This document shows positions 20,161-32,100 of a stretch of DNA of 64,000 nucleotides, piece by piece. Location of the stretch: positions 979,200,084-979,264,083 of the forward strand of contig OX336389.2 in NCBI GenBank assembly GCA_946902985.2, in the 5' to 3' direction. The position numbers were made by a program, and so were the translations under genes. Origin of the DNA: Meconema thalassinum (taxonomy: Eukaryota; Arthropoda; Insecta; Orthoptera; Tettigoniidae). Every line of letters starts with the position of its first letter. Within the stretch, counting starts at the first letter, position 1. The notes under the pieces were generated by a model. The model was not told the DNA's origin. It made no database searches and was given only the letters and a program-made list of their open reading frames with translations.

Positions 20161-21529
20161 TGAAACGTGTTGCTTAGGCTGGGATGACAAGTGAAACGGT
20201 ATTTACTTTGCTCCACGTTGAGCGTACAAATGATACGTTTTGCTAGCTCCTAACTGTTTGGTGAGAAATGTAACTGTTTACCTTTGCCTAAGCTATGTCG
20301 TTTTAATGGGCGCCAAGACCTCAATGCAATGTTGAAATCTAAATTTGTATTAAACAACGTCTAGCTCTGGCAGAACACATTCAAGACTCTATTCACTCAG
20401 ATCGTGGTATGATTTGATCATTAACCCAACAAACAATTGTATCAGGAGAAGGAATTGGTCTATATCTAATGCTACCTACTGAAAGCAAAGATTGCATTGT
20501 AAAAGAAATGAATTTATTATATAAAACAAGTATAGCAAAATTAATAATAATAATAAGTACAAAATTTAAATTGGAGCGTTGTGATTTGAATATTACCGAT
20601 AGAAAATTACGTGAAAACGGAGTCTGATAAATTGATTTTACTCTTATTTCCAAGCTATGAAGTTACAGAAATATGAGATGTAAAACAAAGAAAAATGAGA
20701 GATTGCGTATTTCTGCGTCATTTGCGCTTACCATTGGAAATTGCCAAGGCGTTTCCCTCGTACTTGCTGATGCTGTGAGCTTCCCACAGTCTCCTGGACG
20801 TCGTCATCTCCGTCGGAATTTGATGATATTCTGGTAGCTTAGATAATTCTATGGTCCGTACCTCGGACCCAAACACTCGTACAACCAATTTTTACAAAAG
20901 TTCGTCGCTAACTCCACTGAACATCGGAGCGACACGCACTCGCATCCATACTCGTCAAGTATTTCACAGATAGTCCTCGTTTCACGGCGCGTCGAACGAT
21001 ATATGCACACGCCGGCTCCCCACTCTTCAGTCCCAACTAGCTTACGTCGTCTCCCCTGATTGGCTGACCCACCACGCGATCTTCTCCTCCTCCGGGTCAT
21101 TACACTCGGCGGGAGGGTTCCGTTCCAACAATTCGTCTTTTCTAGACCTTACGACCCAAGATTGCGTCATGCTTCTCGACAAGATTAAGCGTGTACTTGA
21201 AATCCCAGTGAGTCACGTCTCTCGATATACCCTAACTGACGAAAACTCCGTAAAATTCCGTAATCAGATAATTTTCTATGATATCGTCGTTCGTAATAAT
21301 TTGCTGGATAGCGTTTTCTAAGACATAGAAAACCTATCTGAATGCTAATAATTTTTATAAAATGCTCCGAAAATACCTAAATAATAATTATAATAAATTA
21401 ATAATAATAATAATAATAAATTAACATGAAAAATTCTCTTGGCTGAACAATTTGCCGCGTAAATAAATATAGAATGGCTTCCTACTGACTTATGCCAGTT
21501 GCATAAAACCCCTCGAAAAACACGTTACA
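20161..21529 (-). repeat. 5' LTR of the 8.1-kb gypsy element
   Basis: 1369 bp, partner of 13406-14776. On the minus strand it begins TGTAACGTG and ends CACGTTTCA, directly before the primer-binding site. Confidence 0.96.
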
Positions 21530-24500
21530 AACACTCAAGGTGATTTATAGGGCTGAGACGTGCGGTCTACTCCTGGCTAGACGGAACTTCCTTATTAGAC
21601 CAGCTGGCTGCAAGGTTTATCATCGTTCCTTTGAACTCGAAAAGCATACACAATTGTTTAATTCACATTAACTGCGGCCATATTATCAGCTCATATTGGC
21701 TCAGATGAGATAACTAATAACGGTGTATCCAGGTTGGTTGGTGTAAGAGATTGATACTTCAATAACTAGAGGGGCTTTCGAAGGATGTGACCATTGGTTC
21801 ACATCTAGTCATCTCCTAGGCAATAAATCCATTCTCAGAAGAATCAAAACACATATGACGGAGCGGGAATATTTCACCTCTAAACCTCCACATTTTGGCG
21901 ACTTTTGGGGCGGTACACAACACTGACCCCTTGCGCAACACAAATACACATATAGCACCCTTTCAAATTCTGCCTTATGCAAATACAATCAAAATGTACT
22001 TCACCACACACAACTAATCTCCGTATCAGCTCTGCCTGGCATTATTTCAGAGCAACCCTAGCTTGAATATGATATGGTTTTTATATGTAGTATTTAAGTG
22101 ACGCTTTTCGAGTAGGATATTTATTTCCTAATCGTCTTTTAAATCTCTGTTCTTTAACATTATTCTGCCATTAACCATTTGCCCTTCAATGATTGTTAAT
22201 TCAATCTTTGACATTTCTTAACTGGAACTTTAACAGTTCAACAACATATATTTATTATTTTTGGAACCTAACGGCTTCCACCTTTTCAGTCATTTTGAAT
22301 ACCACGATTCAACAATTATTTCAATAACTGAAATATCAACTTCTATTCCTTGCTTCTACAGTATTTAAATATACCGTTAAATTACATACAATGTTATTTC
22401 AAAATAATATACCTCCACTGAGTTTCAATTAATATTTATTAGCTTGTTGATTTCACAATTAATTTATCGTTCAAAACCGCATGTTTCATTACACTCATTT
22501 TGTTTCCTGAATCCCTGTTTTTATATAAGTATGATCTTCTCATTATTTCTATTGGCACGAATTCCCCCAAAACAACACATAATCATAATTTGGTACTCAC
22601 ATGACCTCCGGAGATTCCTCCTGGATCCTAATGATTGGTCTGGTTCACCCACATTCTGGGATTAACCTTCCATTATACTCATCGTGGCACTCGTTACATA
22701 CACTGATTTTCCACGAGATTTACACATTTTATTTGCACTTGTCACCTCTTCTTGAGGGATCAATACCATGATTAAATACACTGTAACACTAAAAATATTT
22801 CTAATTCTAACACACAAGAATTTTCAAGCTTATAACACTTTTACACTGATTTCACTGCTTCTCCTAGAGTGTAGGTACGAGCGATGCCTGCTCCTAGTAC
22901 TAGCTCCTAGTTGAATTAATTGAAAGCCTCGTTCACTGCTCCCTTAGCAGGCACTGGATAATTATATCCTTATCCTTACTTTCCTAGTTATCGGCACTAC
23001 GTTAAAGTATTGGCGCGATACAGTTCTAGTTTGGCTAAAAGTCTACTGCTTTGCCAAATGTCTCTGGTAGACATAAGTCCTAGAGTCGCAGTCTAATATT
23101 AACTAACGCCTAATTTAATGTGTTTACGTCCGTCCGAGTTTGAACTCTACTAATGGAATACTATTCGTATTCTATCGCTGGACGACTTCTGAAGTCTTTT
23201 CACTACTTCAATCCGCAATTACTCCGTTTAGTTCGTACTTTCCGACGTATCGTCACTTTGAGCATTAACCTCCTACGCACAGGAAAGTTAGGCTTGTTAT
23301 CCGGCGTTCCGAACCTATTCGGTTCTTTAACGTACTTGGATAATCACTTAGCACACTTGATGCTATACGGTTGTCTCGTTTACTGGTGAGATATTTCGAT
23401 ACTTTCCTACGTTCACTGAGTATATTTTTTGATCGTCCTATAAGGCTCCTTGTCGGCTGAATACGTTTGCGGTCAATGTATAATACTTTGCCAAGTCCCA
23501 CGGACTGGTTACTTATGTTCGTAGCACGACGGTATTCTGACGATACGTTCCTCTCCACACAGAGGTTCTCAGTTGACTGCTTGGAGATACAGCAAGACCT
23601 CTTCACGGTCATTCGAAGACCACATCTAATGTTGGTTGATCCAGCGCATCCCACCTCTGCCGTCGCTGAAGACTGAATATTGTGAAACAGCATGCCCTCC
23701 TCAAGGGAACACCAAGACTGAATAATACTGTGAAACAGTACCGTGCGCTTCCGCGCCTATGGTAGACTGAATAATTTCCGTTGGACTGACTCCCTATTTA
23801 TTCAATTCAGCTAAAAATAGTCCATTTTCGCTTCTTCTCAAAACTAACTTTTTAACCAAGCCTCGTATGCTTGTGGAAAAATTATGTACGTATTCCTCAT
23901 TATCTAAACGTCTCAAATGTACTTTAAATTTCAAAAACCAACCGTGGAAAATATTTTATAAAAATTAATAAGTGATCCTGCACCATGTGGGTTAAAATTC
24001 ATTTTGTCCCACTCCCTGAGAGACTCGCTGGTCCCTCCTATAATGACGAAATGCACAATCATCACTTTTATTCTGTGCAGTTATTAGAGATTTTTACTCT
24101 TCCAAAATTTTAATTTCCAGAGTTATAATTATTGGCGTTCCCAAATCCCAATAATTTTACTTGGTTCATGAAAAAGAGGGTTATTTCACAACGATTCCAG
24201 GCTATGCCCTTCTCAGCGTTGCCAATTAAATGCTGAATAGACACTCTCCGGTGAATCCCTCAGCTTCCTGCACGAGAGGAAAGCTCCTTCGTATATTGCA
24301 CCATCAGGCTACATCCGCTCTGCTCACGTAGTCCTGTGACTCATACACGGCTTGTGTGCTATAACTCAGATAGTAACACTTATCGCTCATGAGTCACGCA
24401 CAGATTTCTCATTCTTACCACATCTCTGGCTTGTACATGGGCTCAAATCTTATGAATATTATTTCTTGCTTTACTTAAATTAACATGGGCTCGATTCTTG
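21530..24500. other. Unassigned AT-rich region
   Basis: No gene recognised on either strand. A possible old LTR end lies near 21893, where CCTCCACA is followed by TTTTGGCGACTTTTGGGGCG, which looks like an LTR end plus primer-binding site, but no partner LTR was found. An open frame of 142 codons (23265-23693, minus) has no motif I know. Short repeats of AGACTGAATAAT and GTGAAACAG occur at 23670-23770. Confidence 0.35.
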
Positions 24501-24516
24501 TACACCTTAATTGCGT

Positions 24517-24575
24517 ACAATAAATGAAAATTGGCTATTTAGTTCTTCACGGAACTACGTGTTTCATATGATGAA
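24517..24575. mobile_element. IR-A terminal fragment
   Basis: It contains GTTCTTCACGGAACTACGTG and then ATGAAAATAGGCT, the terminal hairpin and end motif seen at 59526-59567 and 53103-53137. Confidence 0.6.
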
Positions 24576-24789
24576 AATAGGCTAATAATTGCTAAAAATC
24601 TGACTCGTCTACAAGTTTATTAAAAAAACTTCTGCAATTTAATAATTGCAAATACAGTTGTACATAAGTGTTATATACGTTCATTTATTATAGAAAGCTT
24701 TCCAGTAGGTTGGTTCCATTGTGTACATAATAGCGTGTTAGTTTGTAATAGCCTAATACCTTGTTCTTTCAGGTTAGTGTATATAAATA

Positions 24790-25105
24790 CTTATATCCCA
24801 TCCAATGTAATTGGGCACAATTTGTGTTGACCGACTGGAAAGCTTTCTTTAATAAATTAGGCAACACTAATAAGTGGCTTCTATAACTTCAATGTTATAT
24901 ACAGTATGTATCACTAAATTAAGCCCATGTGAGCAGGATCTGATGATGTTCGCTTGACGAACGAAACTAGTCATTTGAATGAGAAGTGATTTATTAAGTG
25001 TATAAAGAATTCATGTGTATATTTCAGGCACTAGGAAATTAATTGTAATCCCCGCCCAATTGAATTGGGTACACCCGTGTTGACCGACTGAAAGACAATT
25101 CTACT
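24790..25105. mobile_element. MITE-B, degraded copy
   Basis: The terminal motifs (CCAATGTAATTGGGCACAAT on the left, GTTGACCGACTGAAAGAC on the right) match the other MITE-B ends. The internal motif GATGTTCGCTTGACGAACGA matches the inner arm of the copy at 59588-60100. Confidence 0.65.
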
Positions 25106-25199
25106 GATAAACCTATATTTCTTTGGAGGCTGTAGTAGTGCGTGTAACCTAATTATCAAAGTCAGCTCCGAAATTTTAAATAAGATACTATCCCGCCAT

Positions 25200-25365
25200 T
25201 TTCCTGGAGAGATTTTTTTTTTTGGGGGGGGGGGGGGAGAAAACCACACTCAGGATAGCCGCAGTCTACGCCAGAATTCGAACCTCCGATACCGGTATCT
25301 GGCCTAGCTGCAGTGCCCCGTCGCGGTCGTGGTCACAGCTACGCCACGGGCTGTCTCAACAAGAA
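25200..25365 (-). mobile_element. SINE (minus strand), with T and G runs
   Basis: The reversed tRNA head is at the right (AGAATTCGAACCTCCG as B box; CTACGCCACGGGCTG at the 5' end). The left end is ten Ts followed by fourteen or so Gs (25209-25236), probably the old tail expanded by slippage. Confidence 0.6.
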
Positions 25366-25804
25366 TTAACGGCGGTAAACACCCATTGGTGAGTAAATTC
25401 ATTTTTAGTAGCGTTTTGAGACATCATTCTGATTCTAATACCAAGAATAATAATGGTTTAAAATAGATTTTTAAGAGGCTGGATAAGACGAAAATGGAAT
25501 ACAAAAATATATTTAACATAGAAATGAAAATTAGTGTAAAATATGTATTTTAATTGCATGTGGACGATCTGTTTATAAGGTTCAGTGTGGGCGATAAATT
25601 AAATCCCTATTGTAATTAGGAACGTCGCAACCAAATTATGTACGTAAAGATACATACTTTATAGAGAAAAATATCACATACAACAATGATGAAAAGAGAT
25701 AAATCGGAGTTTGTTTAAATTCGTGCGATTTCGCATGGAATTACTCGGACAAAAGCAACTGTGGTCCTTGAGTTTGGAAATTAGGAGTAGGTACCACGAA
25801 ATTA

Positions 25805-26135
25805 ATAATCCCGACTGTGGTAGTTACGCTCACTAAGGCGCAGTGCTAGACCATAGAGCCAAGCTATCTGCGGACACGATAAACGAGTGGGTTTGAACCC
25901 AATCGTCGGCTGTTCTATAATGGTTTTCTGTAGTTTCTCATTCTCAACTCCAGGAAAACACCGGGACATAACCTTCTAATAGGACACAGTCAACACCTTG
26001 CCCAGTTTCATTAATTTCATCTCTCATTAAACCTCTCAGAATTTGGCGTCATAAAGGGCATCTGGCCGTAAAAAACATAGGAATTCTTCATCTCTCATCC
26101 CCGACCCCGTTGAAAGGGGAAATATAAGGGGTAGA
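25805..26135 (+). mobile_element. SINE-3 copy with GGGCATCTGGCCG-type tail
   Basis: The head reads GTTACGCTCACTAAGGCGCAG with B box GGGTTTGAACCCAATC. It has the same head as 40240 and 52061 but a different 3' tail (AAGGGCATCTGGCCGTAAAA, then CGACCCCGTTGAAAGGGG). Confidence 0.7.
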
Positions 26136-26189
26136 TTTACGAAATCAACTAAATAAATCTAATGAGATCAAACCCACATGGGCAAGGAA

Positions 26190-26660
26190 ATTTGAAAACA
26201 ATATATCAGGTCTTGGAGAACTGGCGCTTCTAAGAGCAAGAGATCAACAGATACCAATATTGTTAAGTACTGTACAACAATGATGAAAAAGGAACCACAG
26301 TATAGTAGATGTTCTTACATATAAATTAGCTCTCACTGCTGGTCGACTTGATACTTCAAAGAGGCTTATCAACGTAGAATGCATAAGAATGTTTGAAAAT
26401 GACCAGAAAAGTCCCCATGGAAACCTAGGAAAGGCCATAAATTGGAAAGCGCCAGGACTAGATTGTGTTCGAAAGTGCTGGCTAAAGAGATTCGCAGCTG
26501 TTCACAAAAATTAGCAGAAATCTTCAGAGAACTAGTTGACAACTGTAATTTAGGGTTAGTTTTCATTTCCTAGAAACACTTATCTTAATCAAAAAGACGC
26601 CCAGACATACAGAAAAGCAATTGTTACTAGATTATGAAGGCAACACTGAAAAATGGCGTA
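26190..26660 (+). pseudogene. Non-LTR retrotransposon relic, N-terminal RT part
   Basis: Plus-strand translation, with many stops and shifts, shows VLTYKLALTAGRLDTSKR, then ECIRMFENDQK, then NWKAPGLDCVRKCWLKRF. This resembles the region just upstream of and including RT motif 0/1 in LINEs of the CRE/R2-like group (NWKSPGPDG...). It is strongly decayed. The part at 30560-31710 comes from the same kind of element and may be the next part of the same copy, pulled apart by later insertions. The clade is uncertain. Confidence 0.55.
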
Positions 26661-26679
26661 TATAAAATTTGTATAGACA

Positions 26680-29600
26680 CATATTAAGGTTCCCAACGAT
26701 TAGCGAACAGTACTGCGCCCGAATCTCGCAGAGCCACCACCTAAATCCGCTGAGATGGAAAAGGATTGTAGGGACGTCGATACCCAGCCAGATACATCAA
26801 CACTTCCCTACTAGGTGAATAACTAGGAAACCCTCGACGCATACCGGCCATGCAATAACGCTACTAATTAGTTACACATTTACTAGCAAATAAATATCCA
26901 TAACAATATGGTAGGACGATAATCTCGGATCTCGAGCGTGAACGGTGAAGTTGAGACTAAGTGAGTTCTAGTAACTAACTGGCAGTATTATCGCACGTCG
27001 ATTGAGAAATGAAAAGATGATCAGTTTCTATAAAAAAGTGCAGGCAAACAAAAAAATCGTGCCTGGATTTATTATCTAATATTTACAAACATTAAATTTC
27101 CCGAACACCAATAAAATAACGTCTCAATGGGAAATAAAAAAATTAAGATGGTAGATAGTCCTTCTATCTTTCAAAAACACTTTCAATGCAGTTTAAGTTG
27201 CATAAAAATCATTATTCAAGAATAAACATTGAATGGTTATACTTGATAGTCACCCTGTGACTCGATCACTAATAGCAGTCTGATCCAAAATCAGCTGTTC
27301 TTCAAAAAAATATGAAATTACATTACACTGTCCTACATGATACACTTATCCATATAAATAAAAATATATGAACGTAATACGCATGAATATAAACTATTTA
27401 AAATGCTAAATATTTTCACAAATAAAAATAACCATGTCCAGCACGGTTTTAACAATATATAAGCAAGATCTGACGCGATCTATCAATCTTATAGCGCTTC
27501 TGTAGCTTTAAACAGTTCTGTTAAACACTTGTTCTCAAACATTAGAATTCTGGTATATTTTGAGTTCTGTCATCGTAAATAGAACTATAGTAACAAACGG
27601 TGAAGTTAATTACAGTTTTAAATTTTCATAGCAATGGATAACATACAATAAAGCTAAAGAGCGAGACGGAACTACTCGGTTACTCATAATAGTCTTCGTG
27701 GATTTCATAATAATACTCTCTGACATGCATAACACATATACAACCCTAATGTCAGTTACTTTTCAAACATACTGTATCAATATTTTGCTCCAAACGGCAA
27801 TACATTCATTTCCGTTCGCATGCGGTGAACAACATCATTTAATAGCGTCTGCTACGCTTCCAAACTTGACATGCTCCTTTCTTCTCCTCTGAACAATGAT
27901 CATAATAGACAATGCACGATATTCCTTTAATAAAAACCCATCTTGCTACACTCCATACGTGTAGAAGAATTAGCGACCCTACTACGTAAACACTACCTGT
28001 GAAATACGTTCATGGTTCACTCCTAACCAACTCATCTCTAAATTACTCACCCTCGTGCTCTTAAACAACATTAATATTCTTGTTCACAACAATTCACCTT
28101 GTATAATATTCCACTTAACTTTCAATAATGCATTTCGTTTATAAACTTTCTCAATATACTGGTTTTCCACGTTACAATAACATATTAACTTTAATAAACC
28201 GTAGTCCGCTCGACTTTACTGTTACATAACCATAATACATATCCTCCCATTTCTGGTATACATTTGATGAATTAATTATTCATATTTAAACATGTTTCAT
28301 TACATACAAGACCTCAGGTAGATCTACAAATCTCCTGGTCTATGGTTTCGTTATAGCAAATTATTGCAATATGATTGTTGCTAATTATAGGCATCATTTG
28401 ACCTCCATTGTCAACAATACGATCCTATTTCATATTTAAATCCGTTATACAAATTGTCCATGACTATATTAACGTCATATTACATTATCATTCCGCAATT
28501 GGAATTGATATTCTCCAATAAGATTATTTATAATATTTAATAAATGTTGCATTTATATACTGACGTAATAAAATGTTTTAAACAATGTTATAGCATTTTA
28601 CAATAATGCTTTCTCTAAATAACGGTGCAATCTAGCAATATTGACGCAATTTATTGCTTATTACGCATATGTATCGATCGAAGCAGTCCCTTCCACAAAA
28701 CAGTTTCGTTTAAAAGTGAGCATATGAAAATCGTTTCTGGAAAATACTAAAACCGGAATATCTAAATCCAAATTCAAATGAAATTACGTCTAAAACGACA
28801 CACGATGACGTATATAAAAATTACAGTGAAATCTCTAAAATAGACAACATAATAACATGGGTTATGAATAAGAAAAACTACTCATGGATTGGTCACCCCT
28901 ACCATCAAAGACTACAACAAACTACAGCGGTATTGGATCAATCAATTTTCTACCTTTCCGATGAGTTGCTGTCGAAATACCACGTCTGATATGCTTGATG
29001 TTCTCCCCTCGGGTCGACACGCGCTGGTCGCCTGCCTGGAACGAGTTACTGCTGGGACCGAGGCAATCAGCTGTCCGCCTCCCTCTCTGCTCGAACTGCG
29101 AACACCTGGCACCTCGCCTCCCTGCTAACTGTCCTTCTTCTCTCTTCGCGACTGCTAGTCTGGAATCTCGAACCCAGGACCAACGAACTCCTCTGCTCGT
29201 CGTCATCGTGAAGCATCTCTTCTTCAAAGTAGTCTTGAATGTCTCTGGTTGACATCTCTCCAAGTTTGTAGTGGACATTCGGATTGTAGAGTTGATGGTG
29301 AATTCAGAATACTGCATGTTGGATGAGCAGTTATGGTAACATCGATCCATGGTCGTCATGATCACTCTGAATTCCCATTCCATAGTGTAGATTAACCTCC
29401 TTCCATAATTTAGTAGTTCATAGTAGTCTTCTAATCAAGAGTCGAATACGAATATCCCCCCCGACTTGAGATCATCATCGTAGTAGATAATTGATGAATA
29501 ATCTTCTTCAATAAATGCTGTTTCAGTATTGTAGCCTGTTAATATAATGCTACTCGTTGTTCTGTCGAATTGTGAAGCTTGTAGAAACGAAGTCTTCTTT

Positions 29601-30555
29601 TAATGCGTTGTATTATAAAGTTGCTGCTTTCAACAGCAAGCTAATGCTTTTACTATTTCTCCGGAGTCTCTTTTCCTTCCTCGGCGATTACGCTGTCTCC
29701 ACACGGTCCAGTAGGATCTCCTGGCCGTACTACCAATTTAACATAGAGCTCACTCGGGACGCTCTGAAATGCAGGTCTGCTCACTTCAAGTTTCTGAGTA
29801 GGAGTGAAATCTCCGCTCGTGACAATAGCGCGCGTGGCAGTCTAGGCTTGAGTTCTAGCCTCGCGTCGAGTCCTTTTGAACTGAATTTCGCTCATATCTC
29901 CTCTCCTGTCCATAAATAGTCTATATAATTCTGTTTTGCCAATTAAATTTTGTTTTCTCTTCTGGATCTGTAGAAGTGCTAATCTCGCTTTATATAAGCA
30001 AATTTAATGTAATAGCGATTCCCACAAAAATTATGAGATCCATTTTGATTGGCTGTTGATTTATTATCAGAAAACTCCCTCTTCTAGCCTCTTATCAGCG
30101 TGTCGTGTGCACAATTTGTTGTTGTCAACTCGGCCAACCAAAACCGGTCTTAGGCTTGCTAACTTGGAGCCTTGGTCATATTCCAGCATAGAATGATCTG
30201 ATTCTCCCTTGGTTAAATTATCATTCACTGAAATATTCCCAAATGAAATTATTTCCAAATCTTCTAAAATTTTCCAAAAAGTTGCCAATTTGCTTTTATT
30301 CACTTCCTAAAATATATATGTGAATAAAATGATTTTCCAATTCCAAATTCCACTTCTTAAATCAATAGGTTCACAAGTCGGTTCGATCCTCGGCTCAGTC
30401 AATGGCTGAAGCTGGGGTGAATTCGAGTTCAGTACCCTGCCTCCCATCACTGTACAAACAGTTCACATCACTAGTCACTGAAAGCTATGCATATCTGGAA
30501 AGTAACCATCAGTCATTAGTTGGATAATTGACTTGATAATCACTGGTGATGTCAA
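26680..30555. other. Unassigned region, mostly AT-rich
   Basis: 26700-28880 is AT-rich with no recognised feature. 28990-29260 is GC-richer and open on both strands (for example 28922-29383 minus, 153 codons) but the translations show no known domain. 29640-29930 is similar. They look more like LTR or untranslated sequence than conserved protein, and I could not find a repeat partner. Confidence 0.35.
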
Positions 30556-30559
30556 AAAA

Positions 30560-31710
30560 AGAACTCTGATCCATGTTCTGCATATATCGACTGTCAAAAG
30601 GCATTCGACAGGGTGCCTCATTCATGGCTAATTGATGTACTTGATCTCTATAAAGTCGACCAGAGACTGACTGAATTCATACAAACTCTCACGAAAGGGT
30701 TGAAGACGAGCTTTGTTATGTCACAATGTATGTTGAACAGTGAAACCACGAAGGACAAGCTCACCAGGGGAATCTTGAAAGATGTCTTCAGCCCTTTGTG
30801 ATTTTGTCTTCATTGAATCCACTATCGTACATATTGGATGAGGTGAAAAGTGGGTAAACAAATTATTTGTGGCAGCAGGCATATTACACATCTCATGTGT
30901 ATGGACGATCGGGGCGTGGTGGCTCAGCGGTCAAGCTGTCTGCCTCTCACCAAGGTGGACCGGGTTCGATTCCCGGTCAATGCATGTGAGTTTTCCGAAG
31001 TGAAATGCCGTATCCTGTGGTTCATATTCCACGTAAAAAGGAGGTTCTGTGGCTCATGATCGCGCGATTAACGGTCACGTTAAACTACAAGCTTCCTTCC
31101 TTTTTTTTTTGGACAATCTGAAGTGGGTTGCTAACACTGACGATGGCCAGAAGAAACTAATGAATATTAAAAATAACTTCAGCAATGTCATCAGAATGAA
31201 CTTTCGGCTAGACTATTGTCGAGTGAATGTTATTAAAGCCGGCAAACGAACTGAACATGAAGTTTGCCAGCTTCAAGAATTATTGACATCTGGCATGCCG
31301 AAGGATGAAGCCTACATATTTAGATGACTAACAAACAAACCCACAGCATCAACCATCGTCCACAAAGGAAATGATAAAAAAAAAGAAGTCATGCAGTGAT
31401 GCAAGCTATTTTTAAGATCAACTTGCCTGGAATATGGTCAAGGCAATCAAGATATATGCCATCCCAGTACTAACCTACAGTTTCGGGGGTAATCAAATGG
31501 ACTGTGGCAGAGATAGAAAATATCAATCGTCGAATCGAGGCCATGTTCACTGATTGCGTGCACTTCTTCCCAAGAGGGACGACATAGATCACAGATTTTA
31601 TATTCCAGGAAGTGTGAGCGGAGGAGGCATGGAAGATGTTTTGGACGTGTACAATGGACACGTTAGGGAGTGTCCTACAGGCATACTTACACAGACGAGC
31701 GGTGGACAGT
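30560..31710 (+). pseudogene. Non-LTR retrotransposon relic, RT core and thumb
   Basis: Broken plus-strand frames show YIDCQKAFDRVPHSWLIDVL (RT motif A region), a decayed RRGI-QGD stretch as KLTRGILKDVFSPL, and then HITHLMCMDD, the catalytic motif C (usually Y/F-x-DD; here MDD). After a SINE insertion the frame resumes with NLKWVANTDDGQKKL and later IKWTVAEIENINRRIEAMF. In intact relatives these are fingers, palm and thumb of a LINE reverse transcriptase. Stops and frameshifts near 30801, 31327 and 31590 show it is dead. No endonuclease part was seen. Confidence 0.75.
30911..31110 (+). mobile_element. Short tRNA-headed SINE inside the LINE relic
   Basis: The head has GTGGTGGCTCAGCGG (A box) and GGGTTCGATTCCCGG (an excellent B box). 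It ends in a T-rich tail. The flanks GGACGATC and GGACAATC (30903-30910, 31111-31118) are a one-mismatch target duplication splitting the MDD codons of the LINE. Confidence 0.8.
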
Positions 31711-32080
31711 AAACTGCATCAAGCAGTAGTAGTATTAGATACAAATAAACCTCCCTTAATGCTAAGTGGTGCTCTATCTCCGGATTTGGATTTGGGAAGG
31801 ATAGTCACAGTTTTTAACACGGTTTAAAGGATTAACACTGCCAGATTCCGTGCAATGCTAGCTGTAACATCTCAGCCAAAAACTCTAGTATTGACGAAAT
31901 GTTATGTTAGTGATATATATTGACGTCCTTCCACTGATAGGAGACAACTGTAGCCAAACTGTTACCAATCGCAACACTAAGACTAATATAAGCACCATAC
32001 ACAGAGCGTGTCTCTGTCTCTGTCACAGTTGTTCAGGTTTGATTTCGCTTGTCACTTGAATACTCACTTTCTCCATTTCT
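31711..32080. other. Unassigned stretch between two LINEs
   Basis: No feature recognised apart from the decaying end of the LINE relic. Confidence 0.3.
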
Positions 32081-32100
32081 TACTTACTTACTCCATGGCA

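Larger units (their letters stand above)
13406..21529 (-). mobile_element. Young Ty3/gypsy retrotransposon (8124 bp), integrase deleted
   Basis: Direct LTRs (13406-14776 and 20161-21529) differ by only about three substitutions and two small indels in 1.37 kb. Both have TG...CA ends, and the 4-bp direct repeat AACA flanks the whole (13402-13405 and 21530-21533). On the minus strand the order is LTR, primer-binding site, gag, pol (protease, RT, RNase H), a 50-codon stub of integrase, a non-coding stretch, then LTR. The near-identity of the LTRs means recent insertion, yet the integrase core is absent, so it was probably mobilised by a relative's proteins. Confidence 0.96.

Noticed and set aside
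23265..23693. 142-codon minus-strand frame as a gene
   Set aside because: No motif, unusual composition, and three overlapping open frames on the plus strand.
28922..29383. 153-codon minus-strand frame as a host exon
   Set aside because: No recognisable domain, overlapping frames open on the other strand, composition typical of a GC-richer patch.
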